From Girardinichthys multiradiatus (lineage: Eukaryota; Chordata; Actinopteri; Cyprinodontiformes; Goodeidae), in NCBI RefSeq assembly GCF_021462225.1, contig NC_061805.1:52568996-52632995 (forward strand): a stretch of 64,000 bases of DNA, written 5' to 3'. The translations under genes and the position numbers were made by a program. The notes beneath the pieces were generated by a model. The model was not told the origin of the DNA. It ran no database searches and saw nothing but the letters and a program-made list of their open reading frames with translations. Below, one piece after another: positions 1 to 11,392 of this stretch (positions are counted from its first letter, which is position 1; every line of letters starts with the position of its first letter).

Positions 1-804
1 TTCATCCGAGTCACCAGTCTCAGAAATCGCAGGTTAACAGCAGCTCAGATTAGAGAACAGGTCAATGCCACACAGAGTTCTAGCAGCAGACACATCTCTA
101 GAACAACTGTTAAGAGGAGACTGTGTGAATCAGGCCTTCATGGTAAAATAGCTGCTAGGAAACCACTGCTGAGGACAGGCAACAAGCAGAAGAGACTTGT
201 TTGGGCTAAAGAACACAAGGAATGGACATTAGACCAGTGGAAATCTGTGCTTTGGTCTGATGAGTCCAAGTTTGAGATCTTTGGTTCCAACCATCGTGTC
301 TTTGTGCGGCGCAGAAGAGGTGAACGGATGGACTCTACATGCCTGGTTCCCACCGTGAAGCATGGAGGAGGAGGTGTGATGGTGTGGGGGTGCTTTGCTG
401 GTGACACTGTTGGGGATTTATTCAAAATTGAAGGCATACTGAACCAGCATGGCTACCACAGCATCTTGCAGCAGCATCATTTATTTTTCAACAGGACAAT
501 GACCCCAAACACACCTCCAGGCTGTGTAAGGTCTATTTGACCAAGAAGGAGAGTGATGGGGTGCTGCACCAGATGACCTGGCCTCCACAGTCACCGGACC
601 TGAACCCAATCGAGATGGTTTGAGGTGAGCTGGACCGCAGAGTGAAGGCAAAAGGGCCAACAAGTGCATCTCTGGGAACTCCTTCAAGACTGTTGGAAAA
701 CCATTTCAGGTGACTACCTCTTGAAGCTCATCAACAGAATACCAAGAGTGTGTGGAGCAGTAATCAAAGCAAAAGGTGGCTACTTTGAAGAACCTAGAAT
801 ATAA
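1..804 (+). pseudogene. Tc1-like transposase pseudogene
   Basis: Reading from base 1 gives the helix-turn-helix part (FIRVTSLRNRRLTAAQIREQ), then the DDE catalytic region with [32 protein letters not shown] and SPDLNPIEM. The catalytic D, D and E are all recognisable. The frame shifts near 485 (between ILQQHH and FQQDND) and again near 660. A TGA also replaces tryptophan after PIEMV near 622. The frame finally ends at 802-804 after VIKAKGGYFEEPRI. Three lesions make it non-functional. Confidence 0.88.
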
Positions 805-967
805 GACATATTTTCAGTTGTTTCACACTTTTTTGTTCAGTATATAATTCCACATGTGTTAATTCATAGTTTTGATGACTTCAGTGTGAAGCTACAATAT
901 TCATAGTCATGAAAATAAAGAAAACTCTTTGAATGAGAAGGTGTGTCCAAACCTTTGGTCTGTACTG
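1..967 (+). mobile_element. Tc1-like DNA transposon, 5'-truncated by window
   Basis: The element runs into the left edge and ends with the terminal inverted-repeat sequence ...GGTGTGTCCAAACCTTTGG...CTGTACTG at 967, followed by the TA target dinucleotide. Such ends are typical of teleost Tc1-like elements. The transposase relic fills 1-804. It is a dead copy. Confidence 0.9.
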
Positions 968-1304
968 TATATGGTAAATCTTTTCATTTTCCTACGCAGT
1001 TGCACATTCTTTGCATCTGAGAATGCTGCTTTTAACTGCTTATAACGGTGCAGTATTATTTTCTGAAGTTGTAAATTTTCCCTTACTGTGCATTTCAGAA
1101 GTAAGTCATTCTTATTGTATGTTTCATATTTTTACCTTTGTATGAATCTGATGCTTCGATTTGTCGTTCACTTTGCTGCTGGTACACCTGAACTTCCCCA
1201 TTGAAGCACAACAAAGGAGATTTCTATTCTGTTCTATTGGATTTGAGAAAAAACATAAATCCTGAAATCAATTTAGAAATGTCTTAAAAACATGAGATGG
1301 ATGA
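968..1304. other. AT-rich intergenic/intronic spacer
   Basis: No coding or repeat signal recognised between two Tc1-like relics. Confidence 0.5.
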
Positions 1305-2488
1305 AGGGCAGTGAATACCAGTGGGTCTCTTAACCATGCAATGGTTAAGAGACATGGTGCTGGCAGGGATGTCGGGGCCCTCAGTGTTGATGATGAGGGT
1401 TTGGTTCATCTACTGTCCATTATATCATCAAGATATTCAGAGAATCTGGAGAAATCTCTGAACATAAGCAGCAAGAAGGAAAACCAACATTGACTGGCCG
1501 TAACCCTCGACCCCTCAGGAGGCACAGCATTAAAAGCCACCATCATTCTGTATTGTCAATTAACACAGTTCATCGCTACATCTAAGTTAAAACTCTACCA
1601 TGCAACACTAAAGTCATATAACAACAACACCCATAAATGGCGCCGGCGTTTCTGGGCCCGGGCTCATCTGGGATGGACTGAAGCAAAGTGGAAAAGTGTG
1701 CTGTGGTCTGTAGAGTCCACATTTCAGATTCAGTTTGTGGAGATCATGGACATCGTATCCTCCGGGCCAAAGAGGAAAAGGACCATCTGGATTGTTATCA
1801 TAGCAAAGTACAAAAGCCAGCATCTGTGATGGTATGGGGGTGTGTTAGTGCCCATGGCATCATGGGTAACTGGCACATTTGAGGAGGCACCATTAATGTT
1901 AAAAGGTACATCCAGATTCAGAAGCAACATCTGCTGTAATCCAAGCAAGTTCTTCTTCAGGGACGTCCCTGCTTATTTCAGCAAGACAATGCCAAGCCAA
2001 ATTCTGCACATGTTCCAACAGCGTAGCTTCATAGTAAAAGAGTTCTGGTACTAGACTGGCCCAATTGCAGTCCAGACCTGTCCCCCATTGAAAATGTAGA
2101 GTATTATGAAGAGCTAAAAACGAGAACAAAGACTGTTGAGCAACTGAAGTTGTTCATCAAGCAAGAATAGGAAAGAATTTCAGCTACAAAGCTTCAACAA
2201 TTAGTCCTCAGTTCCCAAACGCTTATTGAGTGTTACTAAAAGGAAAGGTGATGAAACACAGTGGTAAATATGACTCTGTCCAGCTTTGATGGAACGTGTT
2301 GCAGGCATTAAAATCAAGATAAGGGAGTGTTCGCAAAAAAACAATAAAGTTTATCAGATTGAACATTAAATATCTTGTGTTTGTAGTGGATTTAGTTGCA
2401 TTTGCGTTGAACAGGATTAGCAGATCATTGGATTCTGGTTTTATTGTTTGACACAATATTCAAACTTTATTGGTACTGGAGTTGTAAA
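1305..2488 (+). mobile_element. Degenerate Tc1-like transposon relic (family B)
   Basis: Fragments in several frames give a Tc1-like transposase: RYSENLEKSLNISSKKENQ near 1435, AHLGWTEAKWKSVLWS near 1665, ILRAKEEKDHLDCY near 1760, VQKPASVMVWGCVSAHGIMG near 1810, and DLSPIENV near 2080. Stops and shifts are frequent. The right end near 2488 (ttggtactggagttgta) resembles a terminal sequence common in teleost copies of this type. The left terminus was not identified, so 1305 is approximate. Confidence 0.7.
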
Positions 2489-2715
2489 TGAGCAACATCA
2501 GATTAGTAAAATAACAACTGATATTATTTATACAAGGGTATAAAAATGAATTTTGTGATCAAGTGGATTTTACAAGACATCATTATGGTTCTGCTGTCTG
2601 CCAGCTTGGATCCACTGACTTATTTCTGCTTATTGTTCAAAGCACAGAGTCTGGACTGCACACAACCATCTGAGGAAAACATTCAGTCTGAATAAGGGAA
2701 ATCCTGGTTATGTTA

Positions 2716-2925
2716 GCATGGAACAATATTTCTATTGCAACTGGAGCTATTGCAATGCTAAAGCCATACATCAACAACACCCAGAAATGGTGCTGGCTTT
2801 TCTGGACCAAGCTCATCTGGGATGGACTGAAGCAAAGTGGAAAAGTGTGCTGTGGTCTGAAGAGTCCACATTTCAGATTCAGTTTCTGGAGATGTTAAAA
2901 GATACATCCAGGTTCCATCATTAAA
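2716..2925 (+). mobile_element. Internally deleted copy of the family-B Tc1-like relic
   Basis: The sequence repeats the 1610-1740 part of the previous relic almost word for word (HPEMVLAFLDQAHLGWTEAK, WKSVLWSEESTFQIQF). It then jumps directly to the segment found near 1900 (LKDTSRF), so roughly 150 bp of the middle are missing. It lies about 230 bp after the first copy, in the same orientation, and is non-coding. Confidence 0.7.
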
Positions 2926-3440
2926 AACCTTGAGCTGTTAAGCCAACACTAAGCAAACATTGAGCTAATATTAAGTTAACATTTAGCTAACATTAGCTGC
3001 TTTATTAGCTTTAACTCGTTATTCTTTCATCTTTAACATATGACGAAAGTTAGATGTCGTTGCTTCTTTACTTCAGTTTATGTCTGGTTGATCTCCTTGT
3101 AGTCTGTGCCAGCAACCTCAAGTATCCATGATTTTTCTCTGCTGTGTCAGATGTGAGAATCATGAGGATTTAGTGCAAACTGACTGAAAATGAATTAATC
3201 TGACTTTAAATGATGCTTGAAATGTGTACAGATATTATACAGAGGATCATCTAAATAAAATATTTTTTTTATCTAAAAAACTTTCATTTACAAATTTACA
3301 TGTGGAAATATTGAAAGAAATTAATAAACAAAAGTATTTTTAAGCCTAAAAGCGTCCGACAGTCCTTTTATCGCTTCTCACAAGTTCAGTCTTAAATCAT
3401 TGAACGTGTGACTCGAGTCCACACCTCTGATTCTTTTTTG
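2926..3440. other. AT-rich spacer with short degenerate repeats
   Basis: Between 2935 and 3015 an imprecise AACATTAGCTA-like unit recurs several times. Otherwise nothing is recognised. Confidence 0.4.
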
Positions 3441-3449
3441 TAATTTAAG

Positions 3450-3655
3450 ACATGCCTGTTAGGTTAATTGGTAACTCTAAAATTGCCCTTAGGTGTATGA
3501 ATGAGTGTGTGCTTGGTTGTTTGTGTGTTGCCCTGTGATGGACTGGTGACATGTTCAGGGTGACCCCGCCTCTCGCCTATAGACTGCTGGAGATAGGCAC
3601 CAGCTTCCCTGCGACCCACTATGGAATAAGTGGTAGAAAATGACTGACTGACTGA
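3450..3655 (+). mobile_element. LINE/SINE 3' tail (L2/Maui-like)
   Basis: The stretch tgccctgtgatggactggtg ... gtgaccccgcctctcgccta ... gggagaaataagtggtagaaaatgactgac-type text, ending in a (GACT)3 tail at 3643-3654, is the well known 3' tail shared by teleost L2/Maui LINEs and the SINEs that use them. Only this tail is present. Confidence 0.55.
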
Positions 3656-4387
3656 AGATGTGAATTCCTGAAATCTCTTTTAATCTTTAGAGTTCTGAAT
3701 GATGAGCTGAAAATTTTGTAAAGTCCCCAACAACACTGGTTATCTTTTGGAAACTTGCTTTGACCTGAAGCACCAGTGCAGGGGGCACTATGTCCACAAA
3801 ACAGTTTATTTAACTGTGGATGTTCAGGGAGTAACTCCACTGTTCAGCTGTGTTTCTACGGTTTCAGTCCTCTGCTCATGAATTAAACATTATTTTCAAC
3901 CATCTAATCTGACCTTAAGCTGTGCTCCACCACAGAGAACATTAAACTTTTATCTGCAGAACAAAGCAGAGCAGAACAGGGCAGCAAAGTGGCAGCCCTC
4001 AGTTTCTGAGCTGCTGGTTTGACTTCCAGCTGGGAATTTTTTAGCTTTGTTGTATTTTTCTTTATCCAAAGAAAATAAAGCCTGAGTTATTATGACATGG
4101 AGCTTCCGGGCATCCTGGTCTTAATAAACAGTTCTTCAGGTTTCTCAACATCTTTTTGGGTTTTCTGGGACTTTAGCTCCGTTTTCACACAGTTTCGATC
4201 CAGTTCTTGAACTGGACCATGACAGAACACTGTGTATTGTGAGTTTCAAAATAGGAAAGTAGAACAGAGCGGACACAGAGCTTGAAAGATGCCTTATTCT
4301 TCAGTGGATCCATGGATGGTCTTTACAGTGTCTTAGGTGTGAGTTTCCATGACTTGTGGTAGACCATCACAGGTCATGGAGGGTATA
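3656..4387. other. Non-coding spacer
   Basis: No convincing gene or repeat is seen. Short ORFs here have no recognisable domains. Confidence 0.4.
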
Positions 4388-5955
4388 CAGGTCCTTCTCA
4401 AAATATTAGCATATTGTGATAAAGTTCATCATTTTCCATAATGTCATGATGAAAATTTAACATTCATATATTTTAGATTCATTGCACACTAACTGAAATA
4501 TTTCAGGTCTTTTATTGTCTTAATACGGATGATTTTAGCATACAGCTCATGAAAACCCAAAATTCCTATCTCACAAAATTAGCATATTTCATCCGACCAA
4601 TAAAAGAAAAGTGTTTTTAATACAAAAAACGTCAACCTTCAAATAATCATGTACAGTTATGCACTCAATACTTGGTCGGGAATCCTTTGGCAGAAATGAC
4701 TGCTTCAATGCGGCGTGGCATGGAGGCAATCAGCCTGTGGCACTGCTGAGGTCTTATGGAGGCCCAGGATGCTTCGATAGCGGCCTTTAGCTCATCCAGA
4801 GTGTTGGGTCTTGAGTCTCTCAACGTTCTCTTCACAATATCCCACAGATTCTCTATGGGGTTCAGGTCAGGAGAGTTGGCAGGCCAATTGAGCACAGTGA
4901 TACCATGGTCAGTAAACCATTTACCAGTGGTTTTGGCACTGTGAGCAGGTGCCAGGTCGTGCTGAAAAATTAAATCTTCATCTCCATAAAGCTTTTCAGC
5001 AGATGGAAGCATGAAGTGCTCCAAAATCTCCTGATAGCTAGCTGCATTGACCCTGCCCTTGATAAAACACAGTGGACCAACACCAGCAGCTGACACGGCA
5101 CCCCAGACCATCACTGACTGTGGGTACTTGACACTGGACTTCTGGCATTTTGGCATTTCCTTCTCCCCAGTCTTCCTCCAGACTCTGGCACCTTGATTTC
5201 CGAATGACATTCAGAATTTGCTTTCATCTGAAAAAAGTACTTTGGACCACTGAGCAACAGTCCAGTGCTGCTTCTCTGTAGCCCAGGTCTGGGGAATGCG
5301 GCACCTGTAGCCCATTTCCTGCACACGCCTGTGCACGGTGGCTCTGGATGTTTCTACTCCAGACTCAGTCCACTGCTTCCGCAGGTCCCCCAAAGTCTGG
5401 AATCGGCCCTTCTCCACAATCTTCCTCAGGGTCCGGTCACCTCTTCTCGTTGTGCAGCGTTTTCTGCCACACTTTTTCCTTCCCACAGACTTCCCACTGA
5501 GGTGCCTTGATACAGCACTCTGGGAACAGCCTATTCGTTCAGAAATGTCTTTCTGTGTCTTACCCTCTTGCTTGAGGGTGTCAATAGTGGCCTTCTGGAC
5601 AGCAGTCAGGTCGGCAGTCTTACCCATGATTGGGGTTTTGAGTGATGAACCAGGCTGGGAGTTTTAAAGGCCTCAGGAATCTTTTGCAGGTGTTTAGAGT
5701 TAACTCGTTGATTCAGATGATTAGGTTCATAGCTCGTTTAGAGACCCTTTTAATGATATGCTAATTTTGTGAGATAGGAATTTTGGGTTTTCATGAGCTG
5801 TATGCCAAAATCATCCGTATTAAGACAATAAAATACCTGAAATATTTCAGTTAGTGTGCAATGAATCTAAAATATATGAATGTTAAATTTTCATCATGAC
5901 ATTATGGAAAATAATGAACTTTATTACAATATGCTAATATTTTGAGAAGGACCTG
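4388..5955 (-). mobile_element. Nearly intact Tc1-like DNA transposon with long TIRs
   Basis: The element is 1568 bp. It starts CAGGTCCTTCTCAAAATATT and ends with the complement AATATTTTGAGAAGGACCTG, flanked by TA on both sides (4386-4387, 5956-5957), the Tc1/mariner target duplication. The inverted repeats extend about 200 bp (4388-4590 versus 5753-5955) with a few mismatches. The single transposase gene lies between them on the minus strand and carries just one in-frame stop, so this copy is recent. Mammalian-length Tc1 transposases are about 340 residues and this reading is about 320. Confidence 0.95.
4665..5627 (-). pseudogene. Tc1-like transposase with one in-frame stop
   Basis: From the ATG at 5625-5627 the protein begins MGKTADLTAVQKATIDTLKQ and has a paired helix-turn-helix DNA-binding domain (ISERIGCSQSAVSRHL, then GRKRCTTRRGDRTL), followed by the DDE domain. 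The catalytic residues are visible in FSDESKF, LIFQHDLAPAHS and [11 protein letters not shown]. The frame is interrupted only by TGA at 5211-5213, right after DESKF. The same frame continues from 5210 to the natural stop at 4665. A truncated 138-residue product would keep DNA binding but lose two of three catalytic residues, so it could only bind the repeats. Confidence 0.93.
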
Positions 5956-6480
5956 TAGACCATGCTCAAACTGGCCTCAGCTGGACGTTCCTTCTGGTTT
6001 CTTATCATAGCAGTGGTGTATTGGGATCCTAAGCTGAGTGTAGCAGTAGCAGTGTATCCATGACGTTGGGACCCTGGACACTGTGTGGCATAATGACTGA
6101 GAATCTGAGGTAGGACTGTCTAAGGTTGTCACCCTGGTTTTTGCCCAGACTCGCCTCCGACGGTTTGTTCCTGTTCTTCCCTCGCTTCTCGGATTAGAGA
6201 AGATACTTGAGGGTTTCCAACCTGCAACCAAGCCGTGATCTACCGGACATATTCATCAGCTGGCCGCTTCCAAACTTCATCCATCAAGGACAACTAGACT
6301 GAACCCTGTCCACCCTCCACCCCACCCATGCCCAACAATCTACACAGATTCTGCAGAACTGGACGCTGTCCTCCTGGATCAAGTCACTAGAGGCAAACTT
6401 CAGACTTACCCTCATCAACCTCAGCCGCTTCCAGTTTCCCCACGTACTCTCCTCCTGGCAGTTCACACCCCCTAATCTAG
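5956..6480. other. Spacer, possibly upstream part of the Gypsy 5' LTR
   Basis: No coding signal. Because the 3' LTR copy is truncated, how much of this belongs to the LTR of the following Gypsy element cannot be judged. Confidence 0.35.
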
Positions 6481-6495
6481 TAAGATACAGTTTCA

Positions 6496-6609
6496 GTCAG
6501 TATTTGCTCTTCAAAGTAAACCGTTTATCACATTCTGCTTTTCTCTCACACAGTTGACGAGAGTTTCCAGCCGGTATAGACCTAACATCTACGTTCCTCT
6601 AATAAACCT
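6496..6609 (+). repeat. 5' LTR end segment of Gypsy A
   Basis: About 114 bp nearly identical to 9945-10056, ending in an AATAAACCT that may hold the polyadenylation signal. The upstream limit of the LTR is unknown because the 3' copy is cut. Confidence 0.7.
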
Positions 6610-6644
6610 GTTAAACTTTTCGGATTCTCCTGAGAGTTCTCTGC

Positions 6645-7672
6645 ATGTGGGTCAAATCAGTGTCTAAAACGATGACAGAACACTCGAGCCAACCGGACCC
6701 AGCAGATGCACTCAAGGGAATTATCTCTGATCACTCTCATCAGATTCATGCTCACGATTCCAATATCTGTGCCCTGGCCGAACAACAGAGACAAACAAAC
6801 CTGCAGCTCAAACAGATATCCGCCATGTTGCAGCATTCTCTGAGTAGAGTAACCACTCCAACCACAGAGAGCGCAGTAGCAAATCCCGAGACACAACGGC
6901 TCCCTCACGTTCGTGACGTCACTTCCCCTAGTCCAGAGAAATATTCTGGTGAGGCGGTGATTGTAGAGGTTTTTTACTACAGTGCTTGCTAGTCTTTAAC
7001 TGTTCTCCACAATCATTTCCCCATGATGACACCAAGATTTCCTAAATTAGTATATTGGTCTGCTAACAGGGAAAGCTCTTAAGTGGGCAGAGTCTCATTT
7101 TCCTAGCTGTTCTCAATTTGGTTGTTCCTTTTCTAACTTTGAAAAGGGGTTTAGAGAGATATTTTCTTTTGAGTCTGACCAGGTTACTACAGGGCGTAAA
7201 TTATAGGCTTTGAAACAGGGTAACAGGCCTGTTACAGAGCCATTGATTTCCGTATCGTAGTGGCAGCCTCTGGCTGGAATAGCTGGGCTCTTAGATCCGC
7301 ATTTTTTTATGCTTTGAATGAACCACTTAAGGATGAACTAGCACTAGTTGAGGAACCAGAGTCTTTAGAGGGGCTAATCGCTAAAGCTATCAGATTGGAT
7401 AGTAGAATGAGAGAGAGAAGGAGATTTTGTCATGAACACAGTGCTGCCAGAATTCAGCTTACCTACCAGTCACCTACTGTTCTGAAAACGTCATCTTCAG
7501 ACACAGGTATTGAGGCTGAGCCCATGCAGATAGGACGAGCTCATCCATCTATAGAAGAAAGTCAGAAACGTAGACAGACTAGGCAGTGTTTTTATTGTGG
7601 TTCAGCTGAACACTTTATTGCTGACTGTCCTTCCTGCCTCCTGCGGCCAAAAGAGTTGGTCCGTCGGTAGAA
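6645..7672 (+). pseudogene. Gypsy A gag relic
   Basis: The start MTEHSSQPDPADALKGII and a glutamine-rich coiled-coil-like stretch (ALAEQQRQTNLQLKQISAML) resemble Gypsy gag leaders. After a gap with stops (about 6990-7260) the capsid end ALNEPLKDELALVEEPESLE and MQIGRAH follow. A zinc knuckle CFYCGSAEHFIADC lies at about 7588-7630. Frames change between the pieces, so no complete gag can be made. Confidence 0.8.
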
Positions 7673-7762
7673 GGGGGGGTACCCACGGACCGAAAAATGT
7701 ACCCGTTACCCTCCAGATTTTGTTTATAGGCCTCACTACTCTCGCATCAATCTACCCAGAAC

Positions 7763-9870
7763 TTGTCCGCCTTAATTGATTCTGGTAGCGAACAAAATCT
7801 TATAGATGAAGATTTAGTTAAAAGAGCCCAGATCGAAACTGAACCTCTTACTAAACCCTGCTTAGTTTCTGCTTTAAATGGACAAGGACTTTGGCGTATA
7901 ACTCATCGCACCAAGCCTTTAGTGTTGTTGCTCTCTGGTAATCACAGAGAGGAGATTTCTTTTTTGTGTTTCCTATAGCCTCAAATGACATAGTGTTAGG
8001 TTTCCCATGGTTATGTGAACACAGTCCACACCTAAATTGGCCCGAAGGTCGTATTGAATCATGGTCCTCTAAGTGTCATACATGTTGCCTTAAGACAGCT
8101 ATTATTCAGCCTCATTCCACTCCTGTTGAAGATGTAAGTGAGTACCCGGATTTGTCCCAGGTTCCTACTATATACCACGATCTGAAACAGGTCTTCAATA
8201 AAACTAAAGTGCTTTCCTTAACCCCCCCCCCCCCCGATCGGCCATACGATTGCGCCATTGATCTACTTCCTGGTGCGCCGCTACCCTCTAGTAGGTTATA
8301 CAACATCTCCGGGTCAGAACAAGAGTCCCTAGAGACCTACATAAATGAATCGCTAGATGCAGGATTAATCCAGCCGTCTTCTTCACCATTAGGGGCGGGG
8401 TTCTTCTTTGTAGGCAAGATAGATGGGTCTCTCCGACCATGTAGTGACTATAGGGTATTGAATCAGATAACAGTTAAAAACAAGTATCCACTTCCTCTCC
8501 TCACTTCGGCTTTTGAACCAGTACGTGAAGCTACCATCTTTTCTAAATTAGATTTCAGAAACGCTTATCACTTGGTCAGAATCCGCCACTGGGACAAGTG
8601 GAAGACAGCATTCAAAACACCTTTGGGACATTTTGAGTATCGAGTAATGCCTTTCGGCCTTTGTAATGCCCCAGCAGTATTTCAGTCATTAGTCAACGAC
8701 GTACTCAGAGACTTTTTTTGAATGTTTTTGTTTACCTCGATGACATCTTGATCTACTCACGTGACTTAACGGAACACCAGCAACACGTTCGCCTTGTCCT
8801 CAAGAGACTATTGGAGAATTGTCTGTTTGTAAAAGCAGAGAAGTGTGAATTTCACAAGAAGTCAGTTACTTTCCTGGGATTCATTTTCGAGGGTGGATAG
8901 GTTCGCTCCGACCCGGACAAGGTGAAAGCGGTTCTCGAATGACCAGTACCTGACTCACGCAAGCAGTTGCAACGTTTCCAGGGGTTCGCCAATTTTTACT
9001 GTGGGTTCATCAAAAACTACAGCCAGACAGCAGCACCGCTAACAGCATTAACATCTACTAAGATCACCTTCAGTTGGGGTCCTGAAGCAGATAAGGCCTT
9101 CCTCTTCCTCTTCCTCAAGCAGAAATTTGCCCAGGCTCCCATCTTGATTCATCCTGATCCTTCCAGACAATTTGTGCTGGAGGTCGATGCTTCTGACACT
9201 GGGGTTGGAACTGTTTTATCTCAGCAATCAGGGGAAGATGGCAAGCTCCATCCTTGTGGGTTCTTCTCTCACCGACTTAGCAACAATGAACGCAATTATG
9301 ATGTAGGAGACAGAGAACTGCTAGCGATCAAGTTAGCCCTAGAGGAATGGCGGCATTGGTTAGAGGGTGCTGTGCATCCCATTTAGTGTGGACTGACCAT
9401 AGGAACCTGGCATATTTGCAATCAGCTAAAAGACTGAACTCACGACAGGCACGTTGGTCACTTTTCTTCTCTCGTTTTGACATTTCTATTTCATTCAGAC
9501 CAGGTACCAAGAACGTCAGACCGGATGCACTTTCCCGGCAGTTCTCACCCGACAGCTTCGACAAGGTACTGGAACCTATTGTTCTTCCCAATTGGACAGT
9601 TGGAACTTTAACTTGGGAGATTGAAGATAGGATAGCTCAGGCTCTGCAAACTGACCCGGATCCTGGAACAGGGCCTGCCAACCGTACTGATGTACCAGTA
9701 GTTGTGAGGACTCAACTTATCCGGTGGTTTCACACCGCCCAGTTTTCGGCTCACCCTGAGGTGAGTCGAACCCTTGCCTTAATACGTAGGCGAATTTGGT
9801 GGCCATCCCAGATGAAGGTGATAAAGCCGTCACCTCCGTTCATTGTCACATCCGCCGTTGCAAACAGCTT
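7763..9870 (+). pseudogene. Gypsy A pol relic (protease, RT, RNase H, partial integrase)
   Basis: The retropepsin motif ALIDSGSEQNLIDEDLV starts at 7766. RT follows with [30 protein letters not shown] and, after a frameshift near 8720, the catalytic [13 protein letters not shown] at 8722. RNase H shows [13 protein letters not shown] (9170) and [19 protein letters not shown] (9293). After another shift near 9350 come [19 protein letters not shown] and the tether [16 protein letters not shown]. The integrase zinc finger begins (FHTAQFSAHPEVSRT, WWPSQMK) and then breaks off near 9830, jumping to a C-terminal scrap (QNKRIADRKR) and the LTR. Stops lie near 8898 and 8941. Confidence 0.85.
8222..8235 (+). 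repeat. Poly-C run (14) in Gypsy A pol
   Basis: A homopolymer run within the sequence between protease and RT, coding a proline string. It is prone to slippage and may be mis-sized in the assembly. Confidence 0.9.
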
Positions 9871-9944
9871 TGGGCTGCGACGGTTTGGGCACTTCACCGT
9901 ACGGCTACTCAGAACAAGAGAATTGCAGATCGCAAACGTTGTCC

Positions 9945-10056
9945 GTCAGTATTTGCTCTTCAAAGTAAACCGTTATTCACATTCTGCTTTTCTCTCACAC
10001 AGTTGACGAGTTTCCAGCCTGTACAGACCTAACATCTACGTTCCTCTAATAAACCT
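9945..10056 (+). repeat. 3' LTR segment of Gypsy A
   Basis: Direct repeat of 6496-6609 with a few differences (gagagtttcc versus gagtttcc). It abuts the truncated integrase tail. Confidence 0.7.
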
Positions 10057-10711
10057 TCACCTTTACATTACACCCCAGGCTGTGGTGAGGCTGTGGAAGT
10101 CAAGGTGCTGGTTCTGTGTACAGCATTGTAAGGGAGAGGGGAAGCATTATATCTTCTGATTATGACTACTTTTATCTTAATGATCCGTTGGTTTGGCACA
10201 GGTTTCATGACCCAAACCCAGTCCGTTTATCTGGGCTTGGGACCAACATTTGGGATCCAACAGCATCGTGTGCTAAAGTTCTAACTGAAACACGTACATC
10301 CCTTAAGAAAGCATTTATTTAAATAAAGCTCTACTTGCTGGATGCAGACGTTACTTTTGGTCAGTAAAAAATAGTTAATGTTCACGCTTCAGTTTTTAAC
10401 CACATGTTGTAGTATGAACTGAATGCTTCATTTTATTGTAAAGTTTCACAGTTTTTGTAAACGCTGTTTGGATTGACATTTAATCTACCCTGGTTCTGGT
10501 TATTCTTTGTAAGGTTACCAGGTATTTCCTCCTAACTCCATCTTTGATGAGCTCTTTGTGACCTGACAGGACGTTACAGGAGGTCTTCCTCTCAGCTTTG
10601 AACATCAGAGATTCAGTTGTGACTGCAGCAGCCGAGGAAGCCGGTTTCGGTTTCTCCACCAATGCTGATGAAGCTGTTCATTGTGTGCTGCGCTCAAACA
10701 GGAAGTGCTCT

Positions 10712-10735
10712 GTGTGTGTGTGTGTGTGTGTGTGT
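10712..10735. repeat. (GT)n microsatellite
   Basis: About twelve uninterrupted TG units. Confidence 0.95.
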
Positions 10736-11360
10736 CAGTGCCTGCAGTCGGTCGTGCTTGCAGAGGAGGACAGAGGCAGTGTGTGTGTAGCACAGCATGT
10801 AGTCTGACACCATTTAAATCCACTCAGAGAGAAAAACACTCATATAGGAAATAAAGAGATGACCACAAAGAAAAATGAGTCCAAATCTACTTCCACACTT
10901 CATCCATTAACCAGCTGCCTCGGTCCCTGAGAAGAAGACAGATTTCCACTCCATTCACATGGAAATAAAAACACAGGGAGATCAGAGAGGAGAGGAGCAG
11001 ATAACAGTTCAGATTATCTCTCAGAAAGAAGAGCTCAGCTTTGAAACTAAACATGGAGTCAGACAGCAGGAAAAATCAGGATTTACACGTCTGTCCTAGA
11101 AAAACCAATCACCCCAGAGGCTCTGAAACAGTAACGAGTTAGAAGACAGAAACAAGTCTCAGCCGGCAAACCTGCGAGGACAAGATGCTGGCTGTTAGTG
11201 GTGGAGACAGGACAGGAAAAGACAAACAGGAAAGACGAGACAAACACTGGAGACCACACAGGCTGACCCTCTTCCCTTCTCCTTTGCAAGAGGACAAAGT
11301 AATCAGTGTGGGAATAAACCTGGAACCTGAGCTGCCTGCAGGCACCCAACACGTCTGTCA

Positions 11361-11392
11361 GACTGACTGACTGACTGACTGACTGACTGACT
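11361..11392. repeat. (GACT)n microsatellite
   Basis: Tandem tetranucleotide CTGA/GACT units, about seven copies. Confidence 0.9.

Larger units (their letters stand above)
6496..10056 (+). mobile_element. Ty3/Gypsy retrotransposon A, defective, integrase core deleted
   Basis: A shared terminal segment (gtcagtatttgctcttcaaa ... ctaataaacct) occurs at 6496-6609 and 9945-10056 in direct orientation and is taken as LTR sequence. Between them lie, in order, gag, protease, reverse transcriptase and RNase H, and only the zinc-finger end of integrase. Its proteins resemble those of the minus-strand Gypsy at 32424-37653, so the two are related families. Multiple stops and shifts show an old copy. Confidence 0.88.

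Noticed and set aside
10116..10322. 68-codon ORF followed by AATAAA, possibly a small gene
   Set aside because: No recognisable domain, no splice or promoter context, and it adjoins a retrotransposon end. Left only as part of the gap description.
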